64,000 nucleotides of DNA from Pseudomonas putida (GTDB lineage Bacteria; Pseudomonadota; Gammaproteobacteria; Pseudomonadales; Pseudomonadaceae). The stretch lies in NCBI RefSeq assembly GCF_030159595.1, contig NZ_BSKJ01000011.1, positions 124,001 to 188,000 on the forward strand, read 5' to 3'. Below are positions 8,020-19,016 of this stretch, piece by piece (the stretch's first letter is position 1; every line of letters starts with the position of its first letter). The position numbers and the translations under genes were made by a program. The notes below the pieces were generated by a model. The model had not been told where the DNA came from and made no database searches. It worked only from the letters and a program-made list of their open reading frames with translations.

Positions 8020-8715
8020 TCAAGCGACCGGCGCCACCAACCTGTACCCCACCCCCGCCTCGGTAATGATGAACCGTGGCGCCGTGGGGTCATCCCCCAG
8101 CTTCTGGCGCAGATGCCCGACCACAATGCGCAAGTAATGGGTGTCTTCCACATGGGTAGGCCCCCAGATGTCCTTGAGCAACTGCTGCTGGGTAATCACC
8201 CGCCCCGGATGCCCGGCCAACAGCGCCAGCAAGGCATACTCCTTGCGCGTCAGCGCCACCTCAACGCCATCCAGCGTCACCCGGCGAAAGGCAAAATCCA
8301 CGGTCAACGGCCCAAAGCTGGCCGCCACCTCCGAACCACCGGCCTGCGGCACCTGGCGTAGCAAGGCCCGCACCCGCGCCAGAAATTCCTGGATGCCGAA
8401 CGGCTTGGTCACATAGTCGTTCGCCCCGCCATCCAGCGCATCCACCTTCTGCACTTCACTGGCACGCACCGACAGCACCATCACCGGCACCGCACTCCAT
8501 TCACGCAGCTCACGCAGCACCTGCTGGCCGTCCATGTCCGGCAGGCCCAGGTCGAGCACCACCAGGTCCGGCTTGCCCAGCGCCGCTTGGGCCAGGCCTT
8601 CAGCGCCGGTGGCCGCTTCAAGCACTTTGTAGCCTTGCGAGGCCAGGCTGATGCGCAGGAACTTGCGGATCTGCGGCTCATCGTCGATGACCAACAACGT
8701 GGCGGGCTGGCTCAT
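8020..8715 (-). CDS. kdpE: KdpE response regulator of the K+ uptake operon
   Basis: A 231-residue OmpR/PhoB-family regulator. The receiver domain has acidic residues D11/D12 and phospho-acceptor D55 (VVLDLGLPDMDG); residues ~130-228 form the winged-helix DNA-binding domain (ALTRKEYALLALLAGHPGRV, then THYLRIVVGHLRQKL). The start codon overlaps the end of kdpD by four bases (ATGA), showing translational coupling. It is the last gene of kdpFABCDE and should activate kdpFABC when K+ is limiting. It converges with the LysR gene; I see no clear terminator in the 32 bases between them. Confidence 0.97.
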   Translation of the reverse strand: MSQPATLLVIDDEPQIRKFLRISLASQGYKVLEAATGAEGLAQAALGKPDLVVLDLGLPDMDGQQVLRELREWSAVPVMVLSVRASEVQKVDALDGGANDYVTKPFGIQEFLARVRALLRQVPQAGGSEVAASFGPLTVDFAFRRVTLDGVEVALTRKEYALLALLAGHPGRVITQQQLLKDIWGPTHVEDTHYLRIVVGHLRQKLGDDPTAPRFIITEAGVGYRLVAPVA

Positions 8716-11366
8716 GGGGTTTCGCTTTCGGCTTCAGGTTGAGGGGGCAGCGGCAAGCATAGAGTGATGCCTGTGCCTTGGCCATCGATGCCTTCGCCCA
8801 CCAGAATCTGCCCGCCATGGGCGCCTATCATGCCTTGGCAGATGGCCAGGCCCAGGCCGGTACCCTGCCCGCCACGGTCACCACGGGCGGCGGTGTAGAA
8901 CATGTCGAAGATCTTCTCGCGGTCGGCCACCGGAATGCCGGGGCCTTGGTCAAGGACGGCAAAACGCAACTGCATGTCCTGCACCGATACCTGCAGCTCA
9001 AGCCGACCATTGGCCGGCGAGAACCGTGCAGCGTTTTCCAGCACATTGACCAACGCCTGCTCGATCAGCGCCGCATGCACGAACAGCAGCGGCAGCTCGG
9101 CTGGCACGTCGGTGTGCACGCGCAACGGGGCGAGCACTGCGCGCAGGCGGTTGAGCGCGCTGCCGACGATGTCGCCCGGAGCCACCCAGTCGCGCGCCAG
9201 CTTGAGGCCGCCGTGGCCCAGGCGGGTCATGTCCAACAGGTTCTGGATGTAGCGGTCGAGGCGCTCGGCCTCATTGCGGGTGCCCTCCAGCAGCTCTCGG
9301 CGGTCTTCAGTCGGGATCGCGTCGCCCAATGCCAGCAGGCTGTCGATGCTGCCACGCATGGCGGTCAACGGCGTGCGCAAGTCATGGGAAACGGACGCCA
9401 GCAAGGCGCTGCGCAACTGCTCGGTTTCACCATGCAGGCGTGCGGCCTCCAGTTGCTCGGCCAGGCGGGCGCGTGCCAACGCCTGTGCCAGCGGCTGGCC
9501 AAGGGCCGTGAGCAGGCGACGACGTGGGTCGCTGAGCGGCTGGCCGGAGCGTGGGCGCACACCGAGCAGCGCCAGGGGTTGTTCATCCACCCCTAGCGGC
9601 CACCACCACCAGCGGCCATTGGGCAGCGTATCGCTGCCGTGGCCGGCGGCCTGGCCATGCTGCCAGGCCCATTCGGCGGCGGCGCGTTCGTTATCGCTGA
9701 AGGCATGGGCTTCGCCACTGGCCACCTGCAGTTGGCCTTCAGCGTTGCGCTCCAGCAGGCACACCTGCATATCCTGCCAACCATCCAGATGCTGGCCGGC
9801 GGCATTGAACACGGCTTGGCGATCGGTGGCCACGGTCAGCCGGCGCGACAGGTCGAGCAGTTGGCTGGTCTGCGCCTGGGTTTCGCGCAGCGCCTGCAAC
9901 TGGCGGCGCTGACGGGCGGCCAGGTTACCGGTGAGTGCGGCCATCAGCAGGAAGAACACCAAGGTCAGCACGTCTTCTTCGCGCTGGATGCTGAACGAAA
10001 AGTTAGGGGGGATGAACAGAAAGTCGTAGGTCAGGAACGACAGTGCGGCGCAGGCCAGTGCAGGCCCCAGGCTGCTGCGCACTGCCACCAGCAACACGGC
10101 GGCCAGGAACACCAGCGAGATGTTGGGCAGCGCCAGCACACTCGACACTGCCCAGGCCAGGCCCGCAGCCATCACGGTGGCCAGCAGCGCGAGCAGGTAA
10201 TGGCGCCACACCCACACCCGCCGTACCGCCGAACGCGGCGCTGGCGGTTGCACGTCGCGGTCCAGTACGTTGATTTCCAGGTCATGGCTCTCACGCAACA
10301 GCCGGGCAGCCACTCCGGCACCAAACAGGCGTCGGCGCAAGCGGTCGCGAGACTGCCCCACAAGCACCAGGCTGGCCCGCCGTTCGACAGCATGCTGAAT
10401 CAGCGTGCGCGCCACTTCGCCAGCGCGCAACAGCACCACCTCCCCGCCCAGGCGCTCGGCCAGTTGCTGCGCAGCCTGCAGGCGATGGCGAGCGGTTTCG
10501 TCACGCAGGCGGCCATTGTCCACATGCACCATGCTCCAGGGCAGGTGGCGGCGCTGGGCCACGCGGCTGGCATGACGCACCAGGCGCTCGGCCTGGTCGT
10601 CGCCATCAACGCCCACCAGCAACCGGCCACGCAAGGCCGGGGCCTCCTGGCCGCGCTGGCGATAGCCGTGGGCCAGGTCGGCATCCACCTGGGCGGCGGC
10701 AGTCTGCATGGCCAACTCGCGCAGGGCGGTCAGGTTGGTTTGTGAGAAGTACGCGTCGATCGCAGCCCGCGCCTGCTCGGGCACATACACCTTGCCTTCG
10801 CGCAGCCGTTCGAGCAGCTCGCGCGGCGGCAGGTCGATCAGCACCAGCTCGAAGGCTTCCTGCAGCACCCAGTCCGGCAGGGTTTCGCGCACGAGCACGC
10901 CGGTAATGTCGCGAACCTTGTCGTTGAGGCTTTCCAGGTGCTGGACGTTGACCGTGGTGTACACGTCGATGCCGGCGGCCAGCAGTTCCTGCACATCCTG
11001 CCAGCGCTTGGCGTGCCGGCTGCCGGGGGCATTGGTGTGGGCCAGCTCGTCGACCAGGGCCAAGGCCGGTGCTGCCTTGAGCAGGCCGTCGAGGTCCATT
11101 TCTTCAAGCGTGACGCCGCGGTACTGGCTGCGCAGCAGGGGCTGCTGCTGAAGGCCGGCGAGCAGCGCTTCGGTTTCGGCGCGGCCGTGGGTTTCGACCA
11201 CCCCGGCCAGCACCTGAACGCCTTGGCGTTGCTGGGCGTGGGCGGCCTGAAGCATGGCGAAGGTCTTGCCGACGCCGGGCGCAGCGCCGAGAAACACCTT
11301 CAGCCGGCCCCGGCCGGTGCGTGGGAGGTTAGCCAACAGCGCATCGGCGCGGGCGGAATCACTCAT
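8712..11366 (-). CDS. kdpD: KdpD sensor histidine kinase
   Basis: An 884-residue sensor kinase of typical KdpD length. It begins with the cytoplasmic KdpD domain carrying Walker A GAAPGVGKT (residues ~27-35) and a Walker-B-like ALVDELAHTN. A Usp-like domain follows (~250-370), then four membrane segments (~395-490), a GAF-like region (~510-640), and the kinase core with phospho-acceptor H661 (SVSHDLRTP) and ATPase boxes including DQGPGIP and GTGLGLAI. It senses low K+/turgor and phosphorylates KdpE. AAAGGA precedes the ATG. A REP pair separates it from kdpC, so kdpDE may have a different mRNA level from kdpFABC. Confidence 0.97.
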   Translation of the reverse strand: MSDSARADALLANLPRTGRGRLKVFLGAAPGVGKTFAMLQAAHAQQRQGVQVLAGVVETHGRAETEALLAGLQQQPLLRSQYRGVTLEEMDLDGLLKAAPALALVDELAHTNAPGSRHAKRWQDVQELLAAGIDVYTTVNVQHLESLNDKVRDITGVLVRETLPDWVLQEAFELVLIDLPPRELLERLREGKVYVPEQARAAIDAYFSQTNLTALRELAMQTAAAQVDADLAHGYRQRGQEAPALRGRLLVGVDGDDQAERLVRHASRVAQRRHLPWSMVHVDNGRLRDETARHRLQAAQQLAERLGGEVVLLRAGEVARTLIQHAVERRASLVLVGQSRDRLRRRLFGAGVAARLLRESHDLEINVLDRDVQPPAPRSAVRRVWVWRHYLLALLATVMAAGLAWAVSSVLALPNISLVFLAAVLLVAVRSSLGPALACAALSFLTYDFLFIPPNFSFSIQREEDVLTLVFFLLMAALTGNLAARQRRQLQALRETQAQTSQLLDLSRRLTVATDRQAVFNAAGQHLDGWQDMQVCLLERNAEGQLQVASGEAHAFSDNERAAAEWAWQHGQAAGHGSDTLPNGRWWWWPLGVDEQPLALLGVRPRSGQPLSDPRRRLLTALGQPLAQALARARLAEQLEAARLHGETEQLRSALLASVSHDLRTPLTAMRGSIDSLLALGDAIPTEDRRELLEGTRNEAERLDRYIQNLLDMTRLGHGGLKLARDWVAPGDIVGSALNRLRAVLAPLRVHTDVPAELPLLFVHAALIEQALVNVLENAARFSPANGRLELQVSVQDMQLRFAVLDQGPGIPVADREKIFDMFYTAARGDRGGQGTGLGLAICQGMIGAHGGQILVGEGIDGQGTGITLCLPLPPQPEAESETP

Positions 11367-11420
11367 GTTTCATCCTTTGCAATTTCCAGCAACTAGCTAA
11401 TTCAGGGACAAACACCGTAA

Positions 11421-11507
11421 CTGTGGGAGCGGGTTTACCCGCGAACACCGGCGAAGCCGGTGCCATGCACCGAGTCGCCTTCTTCGCGGGTGAACCCGCT
11501 CCCACAG
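11421..11507. repeat. P. putida REP palindrome pair between kdpC and kdpD
   Basis: Two head-to-head REP units (11421-11445 and 11483-11507) form 25-base arms with two mismatches; core CTGTGGGAGCGGG...CCCGCTCCCACAG. They occupy most of the 162-base gap inside the kdp operon. Transcripts crossing this point would form a strong hairpin that may attenuate or process the kdpDE part. Confidence 0.85.
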
Positions 11508-11528
11508 GGTCCCTGCCAACCCTTCAAA

Positions 11529-12086
11529 TCATCTAAGGGTGGCGAGTTTTTCCAGGGCCTGGTTGAGCGCCAGCACATTGACCACCGGCGGGCCGATCAA
11601 TGGGTGGAGGGTGGCCTCTTCCAGCAAGGCTTGCAAGCGCTCTACCGGCACTTGCCGCGCCGCCGCCACCCGCGGGATCTGATAGGCCACCGCTTCTGGC
11701 GGAAGGTGCGGGTCAAGGCCACTTCCTGAGGTGGTCAGCAAGGCCTGTGGCACCGGCCCCTGTTGCGTCTGATACAACGCAGCGGCATCCCCCTTTACCC
11801 GCTCAGCCAGCGCCGGGTTGCTCGGAGACAGGTTGCTCGCGCTGCTGGCCACGGTCGCGTAGGCGCCTGCCGAAGGCCTTGCGTGAAACCAGCCGTCACC
11901 CTTGAATTCCTGGGCAATCAGTGCCGAACCCCGCACCTGGCCCTGGTCATCGCGCACCAGGCTGCCATTGGCCTGCTGCGGGAAAGCGACTTGGGCAATG
12001 CCGGTCACCGCCAGTGGATACAACGCCCCGGTCACCAGCGTCATCAACAGGGCCAGGCTCAACGCCGGGCGTACATAAGCATTCAT
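11529..12086 (-). CDS. kdpC: KdpC, K+-transporting ATPase subunit C
   Basis: A 185-residue protein with one N-terminal membrane helix (ALSLALLMTLVTGALYPLA) and a periplasmic domain ending in the KdpC signature (VPVERLQALLEEAT and LNVLALN-like end VVNVLALNQAL). KdpC stabilises the KdpFABC complex and assists K+ delivery. A strong GAGGAGG lies just upstream of the ATG. It follows kdpB by 10 bases. Confidence 0.97.
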   Translation of the reverse strand: MNAYVRPALSLALLMTLVTGALYPLAVTGIAQVAFPQQANGSLVRDDQGQVRGSALIAQEFKGDGWFHARPSAGAYATVASSASNLSPSNPALAERVKGDAAALYQTQQGPVPQALLTTSGSGLDPHLPPEAVAYQIPRVAAARQVPVERLQALLEEATLHPLIGPPVVNVLALNQALEKLATLR

Positions 12087-12096
12087 GGTGGCCTCC

Positions 12097-14151
<2,055 letters not shown>

Positions 14152-14160
14152 GATCGGTCC

Positions 14161-15855
14161 TCAAAAACCCAGGCTCAAATGTTCGGCAATCGGCCCAAGG
14201 GCCAGGGTCGGCAGGAAGGTCAGGCCACCCACCAGCAGAATGGTCACCAGCAGCAGGCCGGTGAACAGCGGGCCGTGGGTGGGGAAGCTGTTCAGCCCCT
14301 GCGGCGCACTTTTCTTCGCCGCCAGGCTGCCGGCCAAGGCCAGAATTGGCAGGATGTAGCCGAAGCGGCCGATGAGCATGGCCAAGCCGATCATCAGGTT
14401 GTGGTACACCGTGTTGGCGCCAAAACCGGCAAAGGCCGAGCCATTGTTGGCCGTGCCTGAGGTGTAGGCGTACAGCAACTGGCTGAAGCCATGCGCCCCC
14501 GGATTGCTGACCGCACCCGCCGGGCCTGGCAGGCTGGCAGCGATGGCGCCCAGCACCAGTACGCCGACGGGCATCACCAGCAGGGTTGCCACCAGCAACT
14601 GCACCTCCCGAGCCTGCAGCTTTTTGCCCAGGTATTCCGGTGTGCGGCCAATCATCAGCCCGGCCAGGAACACCGCGATCAACACGAACAGCAACATGCC
14701 GTAGAGCCCGGCACCGACGCCGCCGAAGATCACTTCGCCCACCATCATGTTGACCATCGCCACCATGCCGGTCAGCGGGTTGAGGCTGTCGTGCATGGCG
14801 TTCACCGAGCCGTTCGAGGCCGCAGTGGTGGTGACCGTCCACAGCACCGAACCGGTGGTACCGAAGCGGCTTTCCTTGCCCTCCATGGGGGCCGTCTGTT
14901 GCACCTGGGTGCTTTCCAGCGCCGGGTTAGGCTGGTACTCGGACCACAGCGCGGTGCTGCCGCCAATCAGGAACAGGGCGAGCATGCAGGCGAGGATGGC
15001 GCGGCTCTGGCGCAGGTCCTTCACGTAGTGGCCGAAGGTGAACACCAAGGCCACCGGAATGAGGATGATCGACGCCACCTCGAACAGGTTGCTCCAGGCC
15101 GTGGGGTTTTCGAACGGGTGCGCCGCGTTGACGCCGAAGAAGCCGCCGCCATTGGTGCCCAGTTGCTTGATGGCGATCTGGCTGGCGGCCGGGCCCAGCG
15201 GGATGGTCTGGTCAGCACCTTGCAAGGTCAGCGCATGGGCGTAGTCGGCAAAGGTCTGCGGTACGCCCTGCCACACCAGCAGCAGCGCCAGGAGCAGGCA
15301 CAGCGGCAGCAAGCCATAAAGGGTGGCGCGGGTCATGTCGACCCAGAAATTGCCCAGCGTCGTCGCACTGCGCCGGGCAATGCCGCGGCACAACGCGACC
15401 AGCACGGCCAGGCCGGTGGCGGCGCTGACAAAGTTCTGCACGGTCAGGCCAAGCATCTGGCTCAGGTAGCTGACCGACGCTTCACCGCTGTAGGCCTGCC
15501 AGTTGGTGTTGGTGACGAAGCTGACGGCGGTGTTGAACGCCAGCGACCATTCCTGGCCGGGCAGGTGCTGCGGGTTGAGCGGCAGGTCGCCCTGCAACAA
15601 CAACACGGTGAACAGCAGCAGGAACCCGGCCAGGTTGAAGGCCAGCAACGCCAGGGTGTACTGCCGCCAGTTCTGCTCCTGGCTGGCGCTCACGCCCGCC
15701 AAGCGGTAGCAGGCCTGCTCGACCGGGCCCAACACGGGCGACAGCCAGGTGCGTTGGCCTTCCATGACCTTGAAGTAGAACCGCCCGAGCCAAGGTGCTG
15801 GAAGCAACACGATGGCGAAGAACGCCAGAAGCAAGGCGAAATCGTAACTGTGCAT
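14161..15855 (-). CDS. kdpA: KdpA, K+-binding and channel-like subunit
   Basis: A 564-residue, very hydrophobic protein with about ten membrane segments and the repeated pore-loop elements of the K+ transporter superfamily (TNTNWQAYSGE, GTNGGGFFGVNAAHPFENP, ANNGSAFAGFG). It binds K+ and forms the selectivity filter of KdpFABC. GGGAGC precedes the ATG. It lies nine bases after kdpF and nine before kdpB. Confidence 0.98.
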   Translation of the reverse strand: MHSYDFALLLAFFAIVLLPAPWLGRFYFKVMEGQRTWLSPVLGPVEQACYRLAGVSASQEQNWRQYTLALLAFNLAGFLLLFTVLLLQGDLPLNPQHLPGQEWSLAFNTAVSFVTNTNWQAYSGEASVSYLSQMLGLTVQNFVSAATGLAVLVALCRGIARRSATTLGNFWVDMTRATLYGLLPLCLLLALLLVWQGVPQTFADYAHALTLQGADQTIPLGPAASQIAIKQLGTNGGGFFGVNAAHPFENPTAWSNLFEVASIILIPVALVFTFGHYVKDLRQSRAILACMLALFLIGGSTALWSEYQPNPALESTQVQQTAPMEGKESRFGTTGSVLWTVTTTAASNGSVNAMHDSLNPLTGMVAMVNMMVGEVIFGGVGAGLYGMLLFVLIAVFLAGLMIGRTPEYLGKKLQAREVQLLVATLLVMPVGVLVLGAIAASLPGPAGAVSNPGAHGFSQLLYAYTSGTANNGSAFAGFGANTVYHNLMIGLAMLIGRFGYILPILALAGSLAAKKSAPQGLNSFPTHGPLFTGLLLVTILLVGGLTFLPTLALGPIAEHLSLGF

Positions 15856-15864
15856 GGCCGCTCC

Positions 15865-15954
15865 CTAGCTGCGATCGGCGCGCAGCAGCGCCACCAGCAG
15901 ATAAATCGCCAAAGCCACTGCCAGCAGCAGTGACAGCCCGTCGAGCATGTTCAT
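15865..15954 (-). CDS. kdpF: KdpF, small membrane subunit
   Basis: A 29-codon ORF starting MNMLDGLSLLLAVALA, a single hydrophobic helix followed by the RADRS end. Position (first gene, nine bases before kdpA) and composition match KdpF, the lipid-like stabilising peptide of the Kdp complex. GGGAGAA lies about 9 bases before the ATG. Automated callers often miss it because of its size. Confidence 0.92.
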   Translation of the reverse strand: MNMLDGLSLLLAVALAIYLLVALLRADRS

Positions 15955-16082
15955 GAGTGGTTCTCCCCGTGGTGCGGCTTGGGCCGCTATGGGGAAATTG
16001 TCTGAGGGAGGGGCGTAAAGGGGCGAGATTGGGGGATGGGGGTGGGTATAAAGAAATCGTAAAAATCAAGGTTAAGCGTTGT
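15955..16082 (-). promoter_or_regulatory. kdp operon promoter region with T-rich direct repeat
   Basis: Upstream of kdpF on the minus strand lies a T-rich stretch (complement of 16045-16068) containing TTTTTAC and TTTATAC half-elements about one helical turn apart, resembling the T-rich direct repeats bound by KdpE in E. coli. Between it and the start codon is a GC-rich leader of about 90 bases. No clean -35/-10 pair was found. KdpE binding here is an inference. Confidence 0.45.
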
Positions 16083-16190
16083 CTGCACCGGCCTCTTCGC
16101 GGGCAAGCCCGCTCCCACAGGACTTTCACCACAGTTGAATGTGGCGCTGTCCCTGTGGGAGCGGGCTTGCCCGCGAAAAGGCCGGTGCAG
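16083..16190. repeat. P. putida REP palindrome pair
   Basis: Long near-perfect arms (16083-16121 and 16152-16190, about 39 bases each) contain the classical unit CTTCGCGGGCAAGCCCGCTC and its complement. The right arm ends two bases before the stop codon of the AI-2E permease gene, so it lies at that gene's 3' end and just upstream of the kdp promoter. It may end or protect the permease transcript. Confidence 0.88.
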
Positions 16191-16192
16191 GC

Positions 16193-17245
16193 TTACTGCT
16201 GGGGAGGCTGCTGGGCAGCGTTACGACTCCAGTCCAGCAGCAGGCTGTAACCGACTGCCAGCAAGGTCGGCCCGATGAACAGGCCAATGAAGCCAAAGGC
16301 AAGCAAGCCACCGAACACGCCCAACAACACGATCACCAGCGGCAGGTTGCCGCCACGGCTGATCAGGTAAGGTTTGAGCACGTTGTCCACGCCGCTGATG
16401 ACAAAGGTGCCCCAGATGCCCAGGAACACCGCCATGCCGTACTCGCCCTTCCACACCAGCCAGGCCGTGGCCGGGATCCAGGCCAATGGCGGGCCCATGG
16501 GGATCAGGCTGAGCATGAAGGTCACCAGGCCCAGCACGATGGCACCCGGCACGCCGGCGATCAGGAAGCCGATCAGCGCCAGCAGGCCCTGCGCTGCCGC
16601 CGTGCCGATCACCCCGTTGACCACCCGCTGCACGGTACCGGCTACCAGTTCCAGGTAATACTCGGCGCGCTCGCCCATCAAGCGGTGCAGCAAGCGTAAC
16701 ACGAAGGCCGCCAGGCGTGGCCCGTCGCGGTAGAAGAAGAACACGAACACCAGGCTCAGCGTCAGCTCCAGCACGCCGCTGCCGATCTGCGCGCTGCGCG
16801 CCAGCAGCCAGTTGCCCACCTGCCCGAAGTAGGGTTTGACCGAGGCCAGCAAAGCCGCGCCCTGCTGATCCAGCGATTGCCACCAGGTGACCAGGCGCTC
16901 GCCAACAAACGGAATGCCACCCAGCCAGTCCGGCGCCTCGGGCAGGCCGTCGACCTGCACGTCACGCACAAACGCCGTGGCATCGCGAATGTGATCGGCC
17001 AGGTTGAACCCCAGCCACACCAGCGGCAGTGCCACGATCAGGATCCAGGCCGTGGTCAGCAGGCTGGCCGCCAGCGTCTCACGGCCGCCCAGCAGGCGTG
17101 TCAGCAAGCGCATCAACGGCCAGCTGGCAAAGGCCAGGATCGCCCCCCACAACAGCGCCGAGATGAACGGTGCCATCACCCACAGGCCGGCACCCAGTAA
17201 CGCCAGCAGCAGAATCTGGACCAGCAGGCGATCATTGTTAACCAT
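16193..17245 (-). CDS. AI-2E family transporter (YdiK/PerM-like permease)
   Basis: A 350-residue membrane protein with about eight hydrophobic segments and the conserved central pattern of this family (DGPRLAAFVLRL, then VVNGVIGTAAAQGLLALIGF and PMGPPLAWIPA). It is closest in appearance to YdiK. Some family members export autoinducer-2 or act as Na+/H+ antiporters, so the substrate is open. It is followed by a REP pair and preceded 12 bases away by the DUF4892 gene, suggesting one transcript. Confidence 0.88.
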   Translation of the reverse strand: MVNNDRLLVQILLLALLGAGLWVMAPFISALLWGAILAFASWPLMRLLTRLLGGRETLAASLLTTAWILIVALPLVWLGFNLADHIRDATAFVRDVQVDGLPEAPDWLGGIPFVGERLVTWWQSLDQQGAALLASVKPYFGQVGNWLLARSAQIGSGVLELTLSLVFVFFFYRDGPRLAAFVLRLLHRLMGERAEYYLELVAGTVQRVVNGVIGTAAAQGLLALIGFLIAGVPGAIVLGLVTFMLSLIPMGPPLAWIPATAWLVWKGEYGMAVFLGIWGTFVISGVDNVLKPYLISRGGNLPLVIVLLGVFGGLLAFGFIGLFIGPTLLAVGYSLLLDWSRNAAQQPPQQ

Positions 17246-17257
17246 GGTGGCGCTCGT

Positions 17258-18052
17258 TCAACGGATCAGTTCAAGGTGCAGGCCGTCTGTAGGCGCGCTG
17301 CCAACCTCAAGGCGGCCATTGCGCACCCCCGCCTTGACCAGCGCCTCGCGCCAGGCTTCGGCCTGGGCGCCACTGAGGCTGGCGCGCAAGGTGCTGTCGA
17401 GGTTCAGGCTGCGGGCCAGCAGGTTCACCCAGGTGTCTTGCGGTGCAGCAAGGTCAGGGTAGTCGAGCTTGCCGGTGTCGCGCATTTCGCGCAGCACCGT
17501 GGCGGCGGTTGGCAGCAGCTCGCCCAGCGGGCTGCCGGCGACGAACTCCTCCACATGCAGGTAGGCGCGGCGGTTGCCACGGGTGACGCTGTACAGTGCG
17601 ACCAGGGTGTCGGCCTCTTCTGCCGAGCGGCGTAGCAAGATGAACGCCTGCTGCTCGTCGCCACCGTTGAGGCGGGCATTGGCGAACACATCGTTGGCCC
17701 ACAGGCTGGCCTCGCCGCAATCGCGGCCCTGGCACCAGAACAACGGGTAACCGCCGTCGCGTTGCAGTGCTTCGCGGGCGCTGGTGAAGGCTTCGCGGGC
17801 GGTACGTTCGACCGGCAGTTCGTAGGTGACCGAACTGACCTGTCCACGGCTTTCGACCTTGTCTTCGACCCGCAGGCGGCCGCTGATCTTGCGCAGCGGG
17901 CCCATCGGGTAAACGCGCTCCTGCTCCACGGCTGGGCGTTGGTCGACGACCTTGGCGTCCTGCGGGACCGGCAGGCTGCCAGCCCACAACGTGGGGCTGG
18001 CGAGTATCAGGCCAACAGCCAGGGCCGTACGCATGGAAACGGGCGCGCTCAT
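17258..18052 (-). CDS. DUF4892 secreted protein
   Basis: A 264-residue protein if translation starts at the ATG at 18052; an internal ATG at 18034 gives a cleaner signal peptide (MRTALAVGLILASPTLWAGS). The body matches the DUF4892 pattern as I recall it (YPMGPLRKISG, VERTAREAFTSARE, then CQGRDCGEASLWAN). Function is unknown; localisation is predicted to be periplasmic or outer-membrane associated. The 18052 start overlaps the stop of a 20-codon ORF (ATGA), which argues for that start and for coupling. The frame stays open further upstream, but that part overlaps the hydrolase gene and is not coding. Confidence 0.75.
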   Translation of the reverse strand: MSAPVSMRTALAVGLILASPTLWAGSLPVPQDAKVVDQRPAVEQERVYPMGPLRKISGRLRVEDKVESRGQVSSVTYELPVERTAREAFTSAREALQRDGGYPLFWCQGRDCGEASLWANDVFANARLNGGDEQQAFILLRRSAEEADTLVALYSVTRGNRRAYLHVEEFVAGSPLGELLPTAATVLREMRDTGKLDYPDLAAPQDTWVNLLARSLNLDSTLRASLSGAQAEAWREALVKAGVRNGRLEVGSAPTDGLHLELIR

Positions 18053-18111
18053 TGGCGACCCAAGCGGCGCCCTGCGCCGAAGTGATGCTCCAGGATGTCT
18101 GGCAGTTGCAT
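18049..18111 (-). CDS. Candidate 20-residue ORF translationally coupled to the DUF4892 gene
   Basis: A 20-codon ORF starting MQLPDILEHHF and ending GRRLGRQ. It has a strong ribosome site (GGGAGA, 6 bases before ATG), better than that of the downstream gene, and its TGA overlaps the downstream ATG as ATGA. This looks like a coupled leader peptide or small protein. There is no homology evidence; a fortuitous ORF is possible. Confidence 0.4.
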   Translation of the reverse strand: MQLPDILEHHFGAGRRLGRQ

Positions 18112-18161
18112 GGTTGTCTCCCTGTTCAACCCGCCAAGCCTCGACACTTGTCCAGTGCAAG

Positions 18162-19016
18162 TCAAGCAAAGCCAAAGAAGCGATTGAAACAGTCTGCGAC
18201 AAGAGCCGCGCCCTGCTCATCGTTCAGGTGCAGGTGATGACCACCAGGCAACGCCACCTGCTCAAAGGGTAGCTGCTCCAGCAACGCGGTGTGGCGCGTC
18301 AGCATGCCGTCGGCGGCCACCACCAGACACGCTGGGCAACTTACCCGCCGGACATAAGCCATGGCCTGGGCTTCGCTCAGGCGCACCGGCGATGGCAGGG
18401 TCAGGCGGCTGTCGCTGCGCCAGCTGTAGCCTCCGGGTACCGGCATCAGGCCGCGCTGGGCCAGCAATTCAGCCGCTTCACGGCTGACCGCGACCATGCC
18501 TTTCATCCTGGCGTGCACGCCTTCTTCCAGCGTCGCGTACACCGACTTGCGCTTGCCATCCAGCCTTAGCTGAGCTTGCAGCGCCATCCCCAGGCGTTCA
18601 CCGGCATCCTGCTCGGCGCCGGTCGGCGGAATGACGCCGTCGATCAAGGCCAGGTGGCTGACCCGGTCGGGCAAGGCACCGGCCAGTTGCACCGAAACGA
18701 TGGCCCCAAGCGAATGCCCCAGCAGGGCAAAACGCTGCCAACCGAGCTGCTCGGCCACCCGCAGCACATCATGGGCATAGTCGGCCAAGGCATAACCGGC
18801 GCCAAGCGGGCGGTGTTCAGAGTAACCATGCCCGGCCAGGTCCAGGGCGACGATGCGCAGGCCCTTCAGTTGCGGCGCCAGGCGGGCGAAGCTGTTGGCG
18901 TTGTCCAGCCAGCCATGCAGGGCAATCACCGGCAGCCCGTCCTCGGGGCCGAACAGGTGCGCGGCCAGCTCGATATGGCCCAGGCTCAGGCGGATTTCCT
19001 CGACGTGTGCGCTCAT
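18162..19016 (-). CDS. Alpha/beta-fold hydrolase
   Basis: A 284-residue alpha/beta hydrolase with oxyanion-hole motif LHGWLDNANSF, nucleophile elbow GHSLGA and C-terminal histidine in GGHHLHL. The acid is probably in the VVAADGMLTR region. Motif order and length fit the esterase/lipase-like branch, including human serine-hydrolase-like proteins. Substrate unknown. The start overlaps the end of the next hydrolase gene by four bases, so the two are translationally coupled. Confidence 0.85.
   Translation of the reverse strand: MSAHVEEIRLSLGHIELAAHLFGPEDGLPVIALHGWLDNANSFARLAPQLKGLRIVALDLAGHGYSEHRPLGAGYALADYAHDVLRVAEQLGWQRFALLGHSLGAIVSVQLAGALPDRVSHLALIDGVIPPTGAEQDAGERLGMALQAQLRLDGKRKSVYATLEEGVHARMKGMVAVSREAAELLAQRGLMPVPGGYSWRSDSRLTLPSPVRLSEAQAMAYVRRVSCPACLVVAADGMLTRHTALLEQLPFEQVALPGGHHLHLNDEQGAALVADCFNRFFGFA

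Noticed and set aside
14491..15933. A 480-codon open frame antisense to kdpA
   Set aside because: Composition rich in Gln, His and Arg; the opposite strand encodes an unmistakable KdpA.
16083..16190. REP pairs considered as CRISPR or transposon ends
   Set aside because: They are head-to-head palindromes in intergenic gaps, without regular spacers, target duplications or a transposase gene.
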